This document shows, piece after piece, positions 16,483-24,510 of a DNA stretch of 64,000 nt. The notes under the pieces are model-generated. The model was given only the letters and a program-made list of their open reading frames with translations, did not search any database and was not told the origin of the DNA. The DNA is from DASVEG01 sp035540495. Its GTDB lineage: Bacteria; Actinomycetota; Acidimicrobiia; Acidimicrobiales; CADCTF01. Made by a program: the position numbers and the translations under genes. The stretch spans positions 3,234-67,233 of the forward strand of contig DATLGL010000024.1 of assembly GCA_035540495.1 (NCBI GenBank), given 5' to 3'. The number at the start of each line of letters is the position of its first letter. Within the stretch, counting starts at the first letter, position 1.

Positions 16483-18005
16483 CCCGCCTGCTCGCCCAGC
16501 AGGGCGGCGGCCTCGGGCCGCTGACGATGCCGGAGGTCGTCTACTCCGACATCGGCCCGATGATCGTGCTCACCGTCGGCGCGCTGGCACTGCTGACGAT
16601 CGCCTCGTTGGTGCGCAGCCGCCCCGGCCGTGGGTTCTACGCGCTGTTCACCCTCGTCACCTGCGCCGTCGCGCTCGCGTCCGCCGCCTGGCTCTGGTTC
16701 GACGTGCAGGACGAGGGTGCCCGCTTCGCGTTCGCCAACATGGTCGCGGTCGACGGCTTCGCCGTCTTCTTCTACGTCGTGATCGCGCTGGCGATCGCGC
16801 TGGCAGCACTTCTGGCCGAGGGATATCTCGATCGCGAGTCGCTCGACGGCCCGGAGTTCTACGTCCTCGCGCTGCTGTCCGGAGCGGGCGGGATGCTCAT
16901 GGCCAGCGCGAACGACCTGATCGTGGTGTTCCTCGGTCTGGAGACGCTGACGATCTCGTTGTTCGTGCTCGCGGGCTTCCACCGCCGCCGGGCTGCGTCC
17001 GGCGAAGCGGCGATGAAGTACTTCGTGCTGTCTGCGTTCTCGTCCGCGTTCCTGCTGTACGGCATCGCCCTCACCTACGGCGCGACCGGCACCACGAACC
17101 TCGCCGGCATCGCGCAATGGCTGGCGGCGAACGTCGCCTTCGACTCGGGTCTGCTCCTCGTCGGCGTGGCGCTGCTCGTCGTCGGCTTCGGGTTCAAGGT
17201 CGCGGCGGTGCCGTTCCACACCTGGACGCCCGACGTGTACCAGGGATCGCCGACGCCGGTCACCGCGTTCATGGCGGGCGCATCGAAGGCTGCGGGCTTC
17301 GCGGCGTTCCTCCGGGTCTTCTTCTCGACGTTCCACACGATCGAGGTCGATTGGCGTCCGCTCGTGTGGGGGCTCGCGGTGCTCAGCCTGCTCGTCGGCT
17401 CGGTGCTGGCCATCGTCCAGACCGACGTCAAACGCATGCTCGCCTACAGCTCGATCAGCCACGCCGGGTACGTGCTCGTCGGCCTCGAGGCGGCGAACGA
17501 GCGCGGCGTGGCCGGCGCGCTCTTCTACCTGCTCGCGTACACGTTCATGGTCATGGGTTCGTTCGCGGTGGTGACGCTGGTCGCGCGGAAGGGCGACAAC
17601 GCCACGAAGCTCGACGACTTCCGCGGCCTTGCGCAACGCCGGCCGGCGCTGGCAATCGCCATGACCGTCCTGCTGCTCGCCCAGGCCGGCGTTCCGTTCA
17701 CATCGGGCTTCCTCGCCAAGTTCTACGTGATCAGCGCGGCTGTCGAACGCGAGTCGTACGCCATCGCGCTGATCGCGATGCTTGCCGCCGTCGTCGCCGC
17801 GTTCTTCTACCTGCGCCTCGTGCTGGTGATGTACTCGACCGACGGCGCCGAGGATGCAGCCGGCGCCACCACATCGCGCCTGCCGGTTCCGTTCTCCGCC
17901 GGCATCGCCATCGCGGCAACGGTCGTGTTCACGCTCCTGGCCGGGTTTCCCGTGGCCTCCGGCGCGTTCTTCGAGTTCGCCCGAGATGCGACGTTGATCT
18001 TCTGA
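16479..18005 (+). CDS. nuoN: NADH-quinone oxidoreductase subunit N, antiporter-like (complex I, operon 1)
   Basis: Last antiporter-like subunit and last gene of operon 1. 508 residues with many hydrophobic helices. Marks: VFLGLETLTISLFVLAGF (conserved Glu), KVAAVPFHTWTPDVYQGSP, and DVKRMLAYSSISHAGY. GTG start inside the nuoM stop. The coding strand stays on the same strand after it, but a gap of 77 bases containing direct repeats separates it from the next gene. Confidence 0.95.
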   Translation: MTRLLAQQGGGLGPLTMPEVVYSDIGPMIVLTVGALALLTIASLVRSRPGRGFYALFTLVTCAVALASAAWLWFDVQDEGARFAFANMVAVDGFAVFFYVVIALAIALAALLAEGYLDRESLDGPEFYVLALLSGAGGMLMASANDLIVVFLGLETLTISLFVLAGFHRRRAASGEAAMKYFVLSAFSSAFLLYGIALTYGATGTTNLAGIAQWLAANVAFDSGLLLVGVALLVVGFGFKVAAVPFHTWTPDVYQGSPTPVTAFMAGASKAAGFAAFLRVFFSTFHTIEVDWRPLVWGLAVLSLLVGSVLAIVQTDVKRMLAYSSISHAGYVLVGLEAANERGVAGALFYLLAYTFMVMGSFAVVTLVARKGDNATKLDDFRGLAQRRPALAIAMTVLLLAQAGVPFTSGFLAKFYVISAAVERESYAIALIAMLAAVVAAFFYLRLVLVMYSTDGAEDAAGATTSRLPVPFSAGIAIAATVVFTLLAGFPVASGAFFEFARDATLIF

Positions 18006-18027
18006 AGTTGCTGAAGCTTTCCTGAAG
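18002..18027. repeat. Three direct CTGAAG repeats after nuoN
   Basis: The hexamer CTGAAG occurs at 18002-18007, 18011-18016 and 18022-18027, overlapping the nuoN stop. Start-to-start spacing is 9 and 11 bases, roughly one helical turn, as in binding sites of OmpR/PhoB-type response regulators. Whether it is an operator for the gene at 18083 is inference; chance is possible for a hexamer. Confidence 0.35.
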
Positions 18028-18082
18028 ACCACTCTCCGCGGTTGAGGAACGGCGTTTCGGGTACCGATGCTCCGAACACGCC

Positions 18083-18553
18083 ATGAACCCTCGCCCTGCC
18101 GTCAGCACGCTCGTCGCTGCGCCGATCGTCTCCGCCGCCCGGACGGCGCTGACATTCGGTGAACGCGAGCAGACGCTCGACTGCCTGTACGTCGAGGTCG
18201 ACGCGAAGGCTCGCCCCGACGTCGCGAACTTCCTCGCCGGCTGGCGGCGGTGCTGCGACGCGGCGTCGATCGATTGGCGTTCGGTCCGCCGCCCCCAGTC
18301 GGCACTCGTCGGGATCGAGCTCCGTGCGTGCTGCGACGAACGAGCCGAGTCGCTGCGGCTGGTGTTCGACATCCGTCGAGACCGGGCGGCGCTCGACGCG
18401 CTGGTCGAGACCGAGGCGCTCGTGGTCGGGAACCGTCCGTACGGGCGCTTCGCGAACTCCATCGCCGCGTACGGCATCGACGGGTCGGCCGTTCGTGCCG
18501 CGATGAAGGCTGCGCACCGCAGCCTCGAGCAGTTGAACGCATACGCGTCCTGA
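18083..18553 (+). CDS. Unknown 156-residue protein
   Basis: No family recognised. The protein is soluble, mixed alpha/beta in appearance, Ala/Arg-rich, without signal peptide or membrane helix. Notable stretches are LYVEVDAKARPDVANFLAGWRR and, near the C-terminus, NRPYGRFANSIAAYGIDGSA. A pair of adjacent Cys occurs twice (RRCCDA, RACCDE). ATG start; the gene stands alone between the nuo operon and the ClpP-like gene, 39 bases before the latter. Confidence 0.6.
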   Translation: MNPRPAVSTLVAAPIVSAARTALTFGEREQTLDCLYVEVDAKARPDVANFLAGWRRCCDAASIDWRSVRRPQSALVGIELRACCDERAESLRLVFDIRRDRAALDALVETEALVVGNRPYGRFANSIAAYGIDGSAVRAAMKAAHRSLEQLNAYAS

Positions 18554-18592
18554 GTTCCTCCAGAACTGGCTGCGGGTGCCGAATGCACCTAC

Positions 18593-19321
18593 GTGGCCAC
18601 GAAGAAGCTGCGTGCCGTCGCCGCGTCCGATCTGACGCAGGTCTTCACCGACGTCCCCGATGACGACGTCGTCCTGCCGTCGGGACCCGTTCCGGAGAAC
18701 CTGACCGATCAGCGCACCTGGCTCGAGGTCAAGAAGCTCCAGCTCGAGACGGAGCGCACGCGCCTCGACCTCGCCTCGGCCCGTCGACGCGAACGTGACG
18801 CGCGGGCTGATGCAAGCGAGGCCCACGTCTACACGTTCTACGCACCCGTCGACGCGGAGTCGGTGGCCGCCTGCCTCGCCGAGCTCGGGCAGTGGAGCCG
18901 GCGGGAGCCGGGCTCGCCCATCACGATCATCTTCAACTCTCCGGGCGGATCGGTGCTCGACGGCCTCGCGCTGTTCGACTACCTGCGCCGGCTCCGGACG
19001 ACGGGGCACCACGTCACCACGGTTGCGCTCGGGCGCGCCGCGTCGATGGGAGCGGTGCTCCTCCAGGCCGGCGATCGTCGCATGATCGGCGCCAACGCCT
19101 TCCTGCTCATCCACGAGGTCTCCAACGCGAGCGCGGGCAAGGTGAGCGAGCTGGAGGACGGCGTCGACTTCACCCGCAAGCTCCAGAAGCGTCTTCAGGC
19201 GATCCTCGCCGACCGATCGACCCTGACGGAACAGCAGATCGCCCGGCGATGGGTCCGGAAGGAGTGGTGGCTCGACGCGGAGGAAGCCGTCACGCTCGGC
19301 TTCGCCGACGAGGTGCTCTAG
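18593..19321 (+). CDS. ClpP-like serine protease homologue with N-terminal coiled coil
   Basis: ClpP/crotonase-fold protein of 242 residues. The first 75 residues form a charged, probably coiled-coil region (KKLQLETERTRLDLASARRRERDARAD) absent from housekeeping ClpP. Catalytic serine S151 lies in GRAASMGAV and histidine H174 in LLIHEVS, 23 apart as in ClpP. The third triad position aligns with E224 (KEWWLD) instead of Asp. Oxyanion loop FNSPGGSV is present. GTG start. Not linked to a Clp ATPase here, so it may be a stand-alone or phage-prohead-like protease; substrate unknown. Confidence 0.75.
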   Translation: MATKKLRAVAASDLTQVFTDVPDDDVVLPSGPVPENLTDQRTWLEVKKLQLETERTRLDLASARRRERDARADASEAHVYTFYAPVDAESVAACLAELGQWSRREPGSPITIIFNSPGGSVLDGLALFDYLRRLRTTGHHVTTVALGRAASMGAVLLQAGDRRMIGANAFLLIHEVSNASAGKVSELEDGVDFTRKLQKRLQAILADRSTLTEQQIARRWVRKEWWLDAEEAVTLGFADEVL

Positions 19322-19324
19322 CCC

Positions 19325-19330
19325 TAACCT
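19325..19330 (+). promoter_or_regulatory. Candidate -10 hexamer TAACCT (leaderless)
   Basis: TAACCT ends 8 bases before the GTG at 19339, which has no ribosome site. This spacing suits a transcript beginning at or next to the start codon and supports that start. No convincing -35 hexamer is visible. Confidence 0.45.
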
Positions 19331-19338
19331 CACCGCCC

Positions 19339-20979
19339 GTGCTGGAGGAGCGGTTGCGTGCGGTGCCGCTGTTCCGCACCCTGCCCGCCGACCGCCTGAC
19401 GGAGCTCGCTGAGGCGCTCGTGCCGGTGTCGTTCGCCGCCGGCGACGTCGTCTTCCGCCTCGGTGATCCGGCCGACGCGCTCTTCCTCGTCGACGAGGGG
19501 CACGTCGAGGTCATGCGTGGTGGTGTGACCGTCGCGATGCTCGGGCCCGGCAGCTTCGTCGGCGAGATGGGCCTGCTCCTCGACGAGGTGCGCAGCGCCG
19601 ACCTGCGAGCCGCGAGCGAGGTCGCGCTCTGGTCGCTCGAGAAGGAAGCCGTCAGCCGCCTGCTTTCGGAGCACCCGGACCTCGTCGTGGAGCTGAGCCG
19701 GCAGCTGTCGGCTCGGCTGGCCGCGACGACAAGCCGCATCGGGGCCGCCGACGTGCCGCCCACGGTCACCGCGGTCTGGGGCGAGCAACGGCTCGGGCAC
19801 TTCGTCGACGAACTCGCCGCGGTCCTCGGCCGTCCTCCGGCCCTCGTCCGCCCCGGCGAGTCCCTCCCGGCGGCAGCCGCCGAGACACCGCACGTGCTCG
19901 CGCTCGTCGACGCGGCTGGCGGGCGCGAGGCGCGAACGGTCCTGCGCCGGGCCGCCCACGTCGTGTGTCTGCAGTCGCCGCCGGAGTGGGTCGTTCGCCG
20001 CCACTCCGGCTGGCGGGTCGTGCGCTGCGACGGGAAGGTGTCGCTGGCGCGTGCGGCGCGCATCGTCGCCGGAAGGTCGGTCGGGCTCGCGCTCTCGAGC
20101 GGGGGCAGCAAGACCGTCGCCCACATCGGCGCCGTCGACGTGCTGCGCCAGTCGGACGTGCCGGTCGATGTCGTCGCCGGGTCGTCAGGCGGATCGCTGG
20201 TGGCGGTCGCTGTCGCCGCTGGCATCGGCCGGGAGACGATGGTGCGCAACCTCGGTGAGCTGGCCGACCTCCTGAACGTTCGGCGGTGGGACGTCAACGT
20301 CCCGCCCCGTACCGGCGTCATCAAGGGTCGCCGCCTCCGCGACGCCATAGACCGCTGGTTCGAAGGCCGGACGTTCGACGACCTGCTGCTACCCGCGTGC
20401 GTCGTCGCCACCGACCTCGCCACCGGCGCCGAAGTGATCATCGACTCCGGCCCCGTCGCCGACGCGATCCGCGCCAGCCTGTCGATTCCCGGGGTGTTCG
20501 ATCCGTGGGTCGTCGCCGGGCGGCCCGCCATCGACGGCGCCGTCGTCGACCCGCTCCCGACCACCGTCGTGCGCGATCGCGGTGCAGCCATCGTCGTGGC
20601 GTCGAACGTCGCAGGCAAGGCCGAGCTCGACGAGCCGGCGTCCGAGCTCGCGGAGACCCCGGGCGTGATGCAGACGATGCTGCGGATGATCAACTTGATG
20701 GAGCGCGAGCTCCTGAAGGCGCAGCTGCCGCTGGCCGACGTCGTGATCCGGCCCCGCGTCGCCGCGAACTACAGCTTCGACTTCACCCGCATCGACGAGT
20801 TCGTCGCCGAAGGGGAGCGAGCGGCGCGAGCGACGCTCGACTCACTGCGTCGCGAGGGCAGCGTCCTGTTCCCGGAGGCGGCGGGCGAGCCCCGCCAGCA
20901 GCCGTTCGTTCAGCGCCGGCACCTCGCGCAGCAGGGCGCGGAACGACCGAGCGCTGATCGCGGCGAGGGTGACCGGTGA
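19339..20979 (+). CDS. Cyclic-nucleotide-domain patatin-like phospholipase
   Basis: Predicted regulated lipid acyl hydrolase of 546 residues. Residues 1-125 are a cyclic-nucleotide-binding domain (VVFRLGDPADALFLVDEGHVEV, then GSFVGEMGLL). Residues 250-480 are a patatin domain: oxyanion-type loop SSGGSK (254-258), nucleophile S283 in GSSGG, and dyad aspartate D399 in DGAVVDP. The loop differs from the usual GGGxRG. This matches the NTE/RssA-like architecture, lacking membrane helices. GTG start is backed by a -10 hexamer. Its last 138 bases overlap the 3' end of the convergent gene at 20842. Confidence 0.85.
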   Translation: MLEERLRAVPLFRTLPADRLTELAEALVPVSFAAGDVVFRLGDPADALFLVDEGHVEVMRGGVTVAMLGPGSFVGEMGLLLDEVRSADLRAASEVALWSLEKEAVSRLLSEHPDLVVELSRQLSARLAATTSRIGAADVPPTVTAVWGEQRLGHFVDELAAVLGRPPALVRPGESLPAAAAETPHVLALVDAAGGREARTVLRRAAHVVCLQSPPEWVVRRHSGWRVVRCDGKVSLARAARIVAGRSVGLALSSGGSKTVAHIGAVDVLRQSDVPVDVVAGSSGGSLVAVAVAAGIGRETMVRNLGELADLLNVRRWDVNVPPRTGVIKGRRLRDAIDRWFEGRTFDDLLLPACVVATDLATGAEVIIDSGPVADAIRASLSIPGVFDPWVVAGRPAIDGAVVDPLPTTVVRDRGAAIVVASNVAGKAELDEPASELAETPGVMQTMLRMINLMERELLKAQLPLADVVIRPRVAANYSFDFTRIDEFVAEGERAARATLDSLRREGSVLFPEAAGEPRQQPFVQRRHLAQQGAERPSADRGEGDR

Positions 20980-21282
20980 CGCCGCCGACACCGTGGCGTT
21001 TCGGGGCGCAGGGTCGAGCACGGCGAGCTCGCCGAACCACGCGCCGGGCTGGAGCGTCGACACCTTGCGGCTGCGGGTGCCGTTGCCACGCCGGCGCACC
21101 GTCGCCTCCCCGGTCAGCAGGACGAAGAACGTGTCGGCGTGCTCGCCCTCCTCCACGAGGACGGTGTCAGCTGGCGCGTCGACCTCCACCGCATGGCGGG
21201 CCACGATCTTGAGGTCGTTCTTCGAGCACGCCGCGAACAGCGGCACGTCAGCGAGGTGCTGCACGAGCGTTGCCTGCTTCAT
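20842..21282 (-). CDS. Single-domain cyclic-nucleotide-binding protein
   Basis: 146 residues, nearly all one cyclic-nucleotide-binding domain of the CRP fold (ADTVLVEEGEHADTFFVLLTGEA, then GAWFGELAVLDPAPRNATVSA with the phosphate-binding PAPRNATV segment). No DNA-binding helix-turn-helix follows, so it is not a CRP-type repressor; it may modulate a partner. A longer upstream reading in the same frame is rejected: it lies antisense to the MMPL gene, and the ATG at 21282 has a GATACT hexamer 7 bases before it. Its domain resembles the N-terminus of the patatin gene it converges with. Confidence 0.75.
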   Translation of the reverse strand: MKQATLVQHLADVPLFAACSKNDLKIVARHAVEVDAPADTVLVEEGEHADTFFVLLTGEATVRRRGNGTRSRKVSTLQPGAWFGELAVLDPAPRNATVSAASPVTLAAISARSFRALLREVPALNERLLAGLARRLREQDAALATQ

Positions 21283-21289
21283 GGCCCCG

Positions 21290-21295
21290 AGTATC
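21290..21295 (-). promoter_or_regulatory. Candidate -10 hexamer GATACT (leaderless)
   Basis: On the minus strand GATACT matches four of six bases of TATAAT and ends 7 bases before the ATG at 21282. No ribosome site is visible, so a leaderless transcript is likely. Confidence 0.35.
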
Positions 21296-21354
21296 GCCTG
21301 CGAAAGCTGGTCCCATCTGTCCATCTGGTGACAGTTCGTCCGGTCTGTCGTCCG

Positions 21355-21360
21355 TATGGT
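21355..21360 (+). promoter_or_regulatory. Candidate -10 hexamer TATGGT (leaderless)
   Basis: TATGGT ends 7 bases before the ATG at 21368. The first in-frame ATG (21356) lies inside this hexamer, which argues that the second ATG is the real start of the MMPL gene. Confidence 0.4.
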
Positions 21361-21367
21361 CGCTCCC

Positions 21368-23653
21368 ATGTTCATGCGGCGATTGGGGCGGGTCGTCACC
21401 CGGTGGCGCTGGGTCGTGCTGGGGGCGACGATCGTGTTCGTCATCGTCAGCGGTGCCGTCGGCGGCGGGGTGAAGGGCCGGCTCTCGTCGGGTGGCTTCG
21501 ACGACCCCTCGGCGCCATCGACCCAGGCGCGCCAGCTGCTGGAGGACGTGTTCGAGCAGGGTTCGCCCAACGTGCTCGTGCTCGTGACCGCGAAGCAGGG
21601 CACGGTCGACGACCCGGCGGTCGTCGAGGCCGGCAACGCGCTGACCGCGGAGCTCGGTGCCATCGAGGGCGTGGCGCAGGCGACGTCGTACTGGTCGCTC
21701 GGGTCGCCGCCCCCGCTGAAGGGCGACGAAGGCCGCCAGGCGCTCGTGCTCGGCCGGGTTCCTGGTGATGAAGACGCCGTCAAGGAGGTCGCGGAGCGCA
21801 TCGGCCCGGCGCTCACCCGCAGCAACGACGTCGTCGACGTCCGCGTTGGCGGCGCCGGCGAGGTGTTCCTCCAGATCACGCACCAAGCCGAGGCCGACCT
21901 CACCAAGGCCGAGGCGCTCTCGATGCCGATCACCCTCCTCCTCCTGCTCGTCGTGTTCGGCAGTGCCGTCGCCGCGTCGCTGCCGCTGCTGGTCGGCGCG
22001 ATCGCCGTCGTCGGCACGTTCGTCGTGCTGACCGCCTTCACCGCCTTCACCCAGGTGTCGACGTTCGCGCTCAACCTCACGACCGCGATGGGCCTCGGGC
22101 TGGCCATCGACTACAGCCTCTTCATCGTCTCGCGGTACCGAGAGGAGCTCGGAGCCGGTCGCACACCGGAAGCGGCGCTGCTCCGGGCGATGCAGACGGC
22201 CGGCCGCACCGTCGCCTTCAGCGCCTTCACCGTCGCGATCTCACTCGCGGCGCTGCTCGTCTTCCCATTGCCGTTCTTGCGATCGTTCGCCTACGCCGGC
22301 GTCGGTGTCGTCGCGCTCGCCGCGATCGGCGCGGTCGTCGTGTTGCCCGCACTGCTCGCCGTCCTCGGGCCGCGGGTCGAGAAGGGCCGCATCGGGCGCA
22401 GACGCAGGCCGGCTCAGCCCGTGACGGCGTCGCCGTCGACGCCGGCGGCAGGGGGCTTCTGGTACCGGCGAGCCCACGCCGTCATGCGACGCCCGATCCC
22501 GATCGCCATCGGCGTCACCGCGGTGCTCGTCGTGCTCGGGCTGCCGTTCCTGTCGTTCCGCGCCGGGCAGTCGGACGATCGGGTGCTGCCGGCAGACGCT
22601 CCCGTCCGCCAGGTGCACGACGAACTGCGGAAGAACTTCTCGAGCAACGAGGCCGCGGCCGTCACCGTCGTCGCCACCGACGGCATCGGCGGGACGTCCA
22701 TCGCCGATCTCGACGCCTACGCCGCGGCGCTCTCTTCGATCGACGGCGTCGCGCGCGTCGACGCATCTACCGGCTACTACCTCGACGGGAAGCGGGTACT
22801 CGCAGCCGATGCGCTCTCGACGCGGTTCACCGCTGGCGACTCGACGTGGCTGTCGGTGGTGCCGGCAGTGGAGCCGATCTCAACGGAAGGTGAAGCGGTC
22901 GTCGCCGCCGTGCGCGCGACCCCGGCGCCGTTCGACGTGGCCGTCGGCGGCCCGTCGGCGCAGGTCGTCGATCTGAAGACGTCGTTGTTCGGCCGACTGC
23001 CCGCCGCGCTGGCGCTGATCACGATCGCCACGTTCCTGCTGCTGTTCCTGATGACCGGGAGCGTCGTGGTGCCGCTCAAGGCCCTCGTGCTCAACCTTCT
23101 CTCGCTGTCCGCGACGTTCGGTGCGCTCGTGTGGGTGTTCCAGGAGGGGCACCTGGCCGGGTTCCTCGGCTTCACGCCGACCGGCACGATCGCCGTGTAC
23201 ACGCCGATCCTCCTGTTCTGCATCGCCTTCGGCCTGTCGATGGACTACGAGGTCTTCCTCCTCTCGCGCATCAAGGAGGAGTACGACCTCGGGCACGGCA
23301 ACGAGGAGTCGGTGGCGGTCGGGCTCGAGAAGACGGGTGGCATCGTGACCGCGGCCGCCCTCCTCCTCTCCATCGTGTTCGTCGCGTTCGCCACGGCAGA
23401 GGTCGCGGTGGTGAAGGTGTTCGGTGTCGGCCTCACCCTCGCTGTGGTCGTCGACGCGTTCCTCGTTCGGATGACGCTCGTGCCGGCGTTCATGAAGCTG
23501 GCGGGCCGGGCCAACTGGTGGGCGCCCCGCTCGCTGCGCCGGTTCCATCTCCGCTACGGCATCTGGGAATCCGACTCGACCGACGTCATCGACCTCGTCG
23601 AGCGGGCCGACGACGTCCGTCAGCGCGACGAGGAGACCGCCGCGGTCAGATGA
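21368..23653 (+). CDS. MMPL/RND-family transporter
   Basis: Inner-membrane exporter of the MMPL family, usually carrying lipids or hydrophobic compounds with the proton motive force. About 761 residues: helix 1 near the N-terminus (WVVLGATIVFVIVS), a soluble porter loop, five helices around 185-330, then the same plan repeated in the second half. The signature GLAIDYSLFIVSRYREEL in the first half and GLSMDYEVFLLSRIKEEY in the second mark the proton-relay helices. The start at 21368 is chosen because of the -10 hexamer; 21356 is the alternative (765 residues). The stop overlaps the convergent gene by 8 bases. Substrate unknown. Confidence 0.88.
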   Translation: MFMRRLGRVVTRWRWVVLGATIVFVIVSGAVGGGVKGRLSSGGFDDPSAPSTQARQLLEDVFEQGSPNVLVLVTAKQGTVDDPAVVEAGNALTAELGAIEGVAQATSYWSLGSPPPLKGDEGRQALVLGRVPGDEDAVKEVAERIGPALTRSNDVVDVRVGGAGEVFLQITHQAEADLTKAEALSMPITLLLLLVVFGSAVAASLPLLVGAIAVVGTFVVLTAFTAFTQVSTFALNLTTAMGLGLAIDYSLFIVSRYREELGAGRTPEAALLRAMQTAGRTVAFSAFTVAISLAALLVFPLPFLRSFAYAGVGVVALAAIGAVVVLPALLAVLGPRVEKGRIGRRRRPAQPVTASPSTPAAGGFWYRRAHAVMRRPIPIAIGVTAVLVVLGLPFLSFRAGQSDDRVLPADAPVRQVHDELRKNFSSNEAAAVTVVATDGIGGTSIADLDAYAAALSSIDGVARVDASTGYYLDGKRVLAADALSTRFTAGDSTWLSVVPAVEPISTEGEAVVAAVRATPAPFDVAVGGPSAQVVDLKTSLFGRLPAALALITIATFLLLFLMTGSVVVPLKALVLNLLSLSATFGALVWVFQEGHLAGFLGFTPTGTIAVYTPILLFCIAFGLSMDYEVFLLSRIKEEYDLGHGNEESVAVGLEKTGGIVTAAALLLSIVFVAFATAEVAVVKVFGVGLTLAVVVDAFLVRMTLVPAFMKLAGRANWWAPRSLRRFHLRYGIWESDSTDVIDLVERADDVRQRDEETAAVR

Positions 23654-24416
23654 GCAGCGCGTCGACCATCGCGCGGACCTTCCGAGCGGTCGCTCGCGGG
23701 AGGCGGTCGTCGACGATCTCCAGCAACTCGTCGATGCCCGCCATCGTCGAGAGCAGGTGACGGGCGAAGAAGCCGTCGTCCATCCAATCGACCGCTCCGG
23801 GCCACCGGCCGGTTCTCGCGGCGATCTCCCGCACCTGCGCCCACGTCGAGGCCCGGCCGGTCGGGGGGTGGTACAGCGACTCGACGGTCGGCCACGTCAC
23901 CCGCCGGTGCTCGGCCTCCTCGACCACGAGCTTCAACCACATGCGCACGGCCATCTCCTCGAGCGGCGGAGGAGGCGCGGTGGGCACGCCGAGGCAACGG
24001 CGCAGCACGTCTTCGATCAGCCCCTCACCCGGCTCGTCGATGGCGGTGCCGTTCTCGAACGACGCCGTGGTGACCTGCCGGCCGTCGCGGGTCACGAGGA
24101 TCGTCGCCCGGACCCGCGTGCGGTCGGGGTGGAGCGAGGGCCGCACATCCGACAGCGGCGACGCCCACCCCATCGTGACGACACCCATCGCGATCCACCC
24201 CGGCGGCGCGACGAACCCCCAGAGCTCGTCGACGGGATGGCACCCGTCGGGCAGGTCTTTCAGGCCGAGGTCGAACGCGTCGGGCTCGTCGCCTTCGACG
24301 ACCTTGATCAGGACGTGTGGCCCGTACCAGCCACGCGCCGCGACGGCGCTGTCGACGAGGGTGACGAGCCGCTCGAACAGGTCGGGTTCGGGCAGGATCG
24401 GGGTCGGATGCTCCAC
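23646..24416 (-). CDS. Unknown soluble protein
   Basis: 256 residues, family not recognised. No signal peptide or membrane helix. The middle part is rich in beta-strand patterns (GWIAMGVVTMGWASPL, RVRATILVTRDGRQVTTASF), followed by helical segments and a conserved-looking WPTVESLYHPPTGRAS stretch. The GTG start at 24416 is supported by an AAGGAG ribosome site six bases upstream; an ORF reading back to 24674 would run into the upstream oxidoreductase gene. It lies 94 bases downstream of that gene on the same strand and may be co-transcribed with it. Confidence 0.65.
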   Translation of the reverse strand: MEHPTPILPEPDLFERLVTLVDSAVAARGWYGPHVLIKVVEGDEPDAFDLGLKDLPDGCHPVDELWGFVAPPGWIAMGVVTMGWASPLSDVRPSLHPDRTRVRATILVTRDGRQVTTASFENGTAIDEPGEGLIEDVLRRCLGVPTAPPPPLEEMAVRMWLKLVVEEAEHRRVTWPTVESLYHPPTGRASTWAQVREIAARTGRWPGAVDWMDDGFFARHLLSTMAGIDELLEIVDDRLPRATARKVRAMVDALLI

Positions 24417-24510
24417 GGGATGCTCCTTCGACGGAGGCAGTCGAGGGAGCGAGAGCTCCGAGTGCGCACGGCCGCATGCGATGCGGACGCAGCAGCAGGG
24501 CCTGAGTCGA

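Noticed and set aside
21283..22107. Upstream extension of the minus-strand cyclic-nucleotide gene to 421 codons
   Set aside because: The added part is antisense to the MMPL transporter and low-complexity; the ATG at 21282 begins the recognisable domain.
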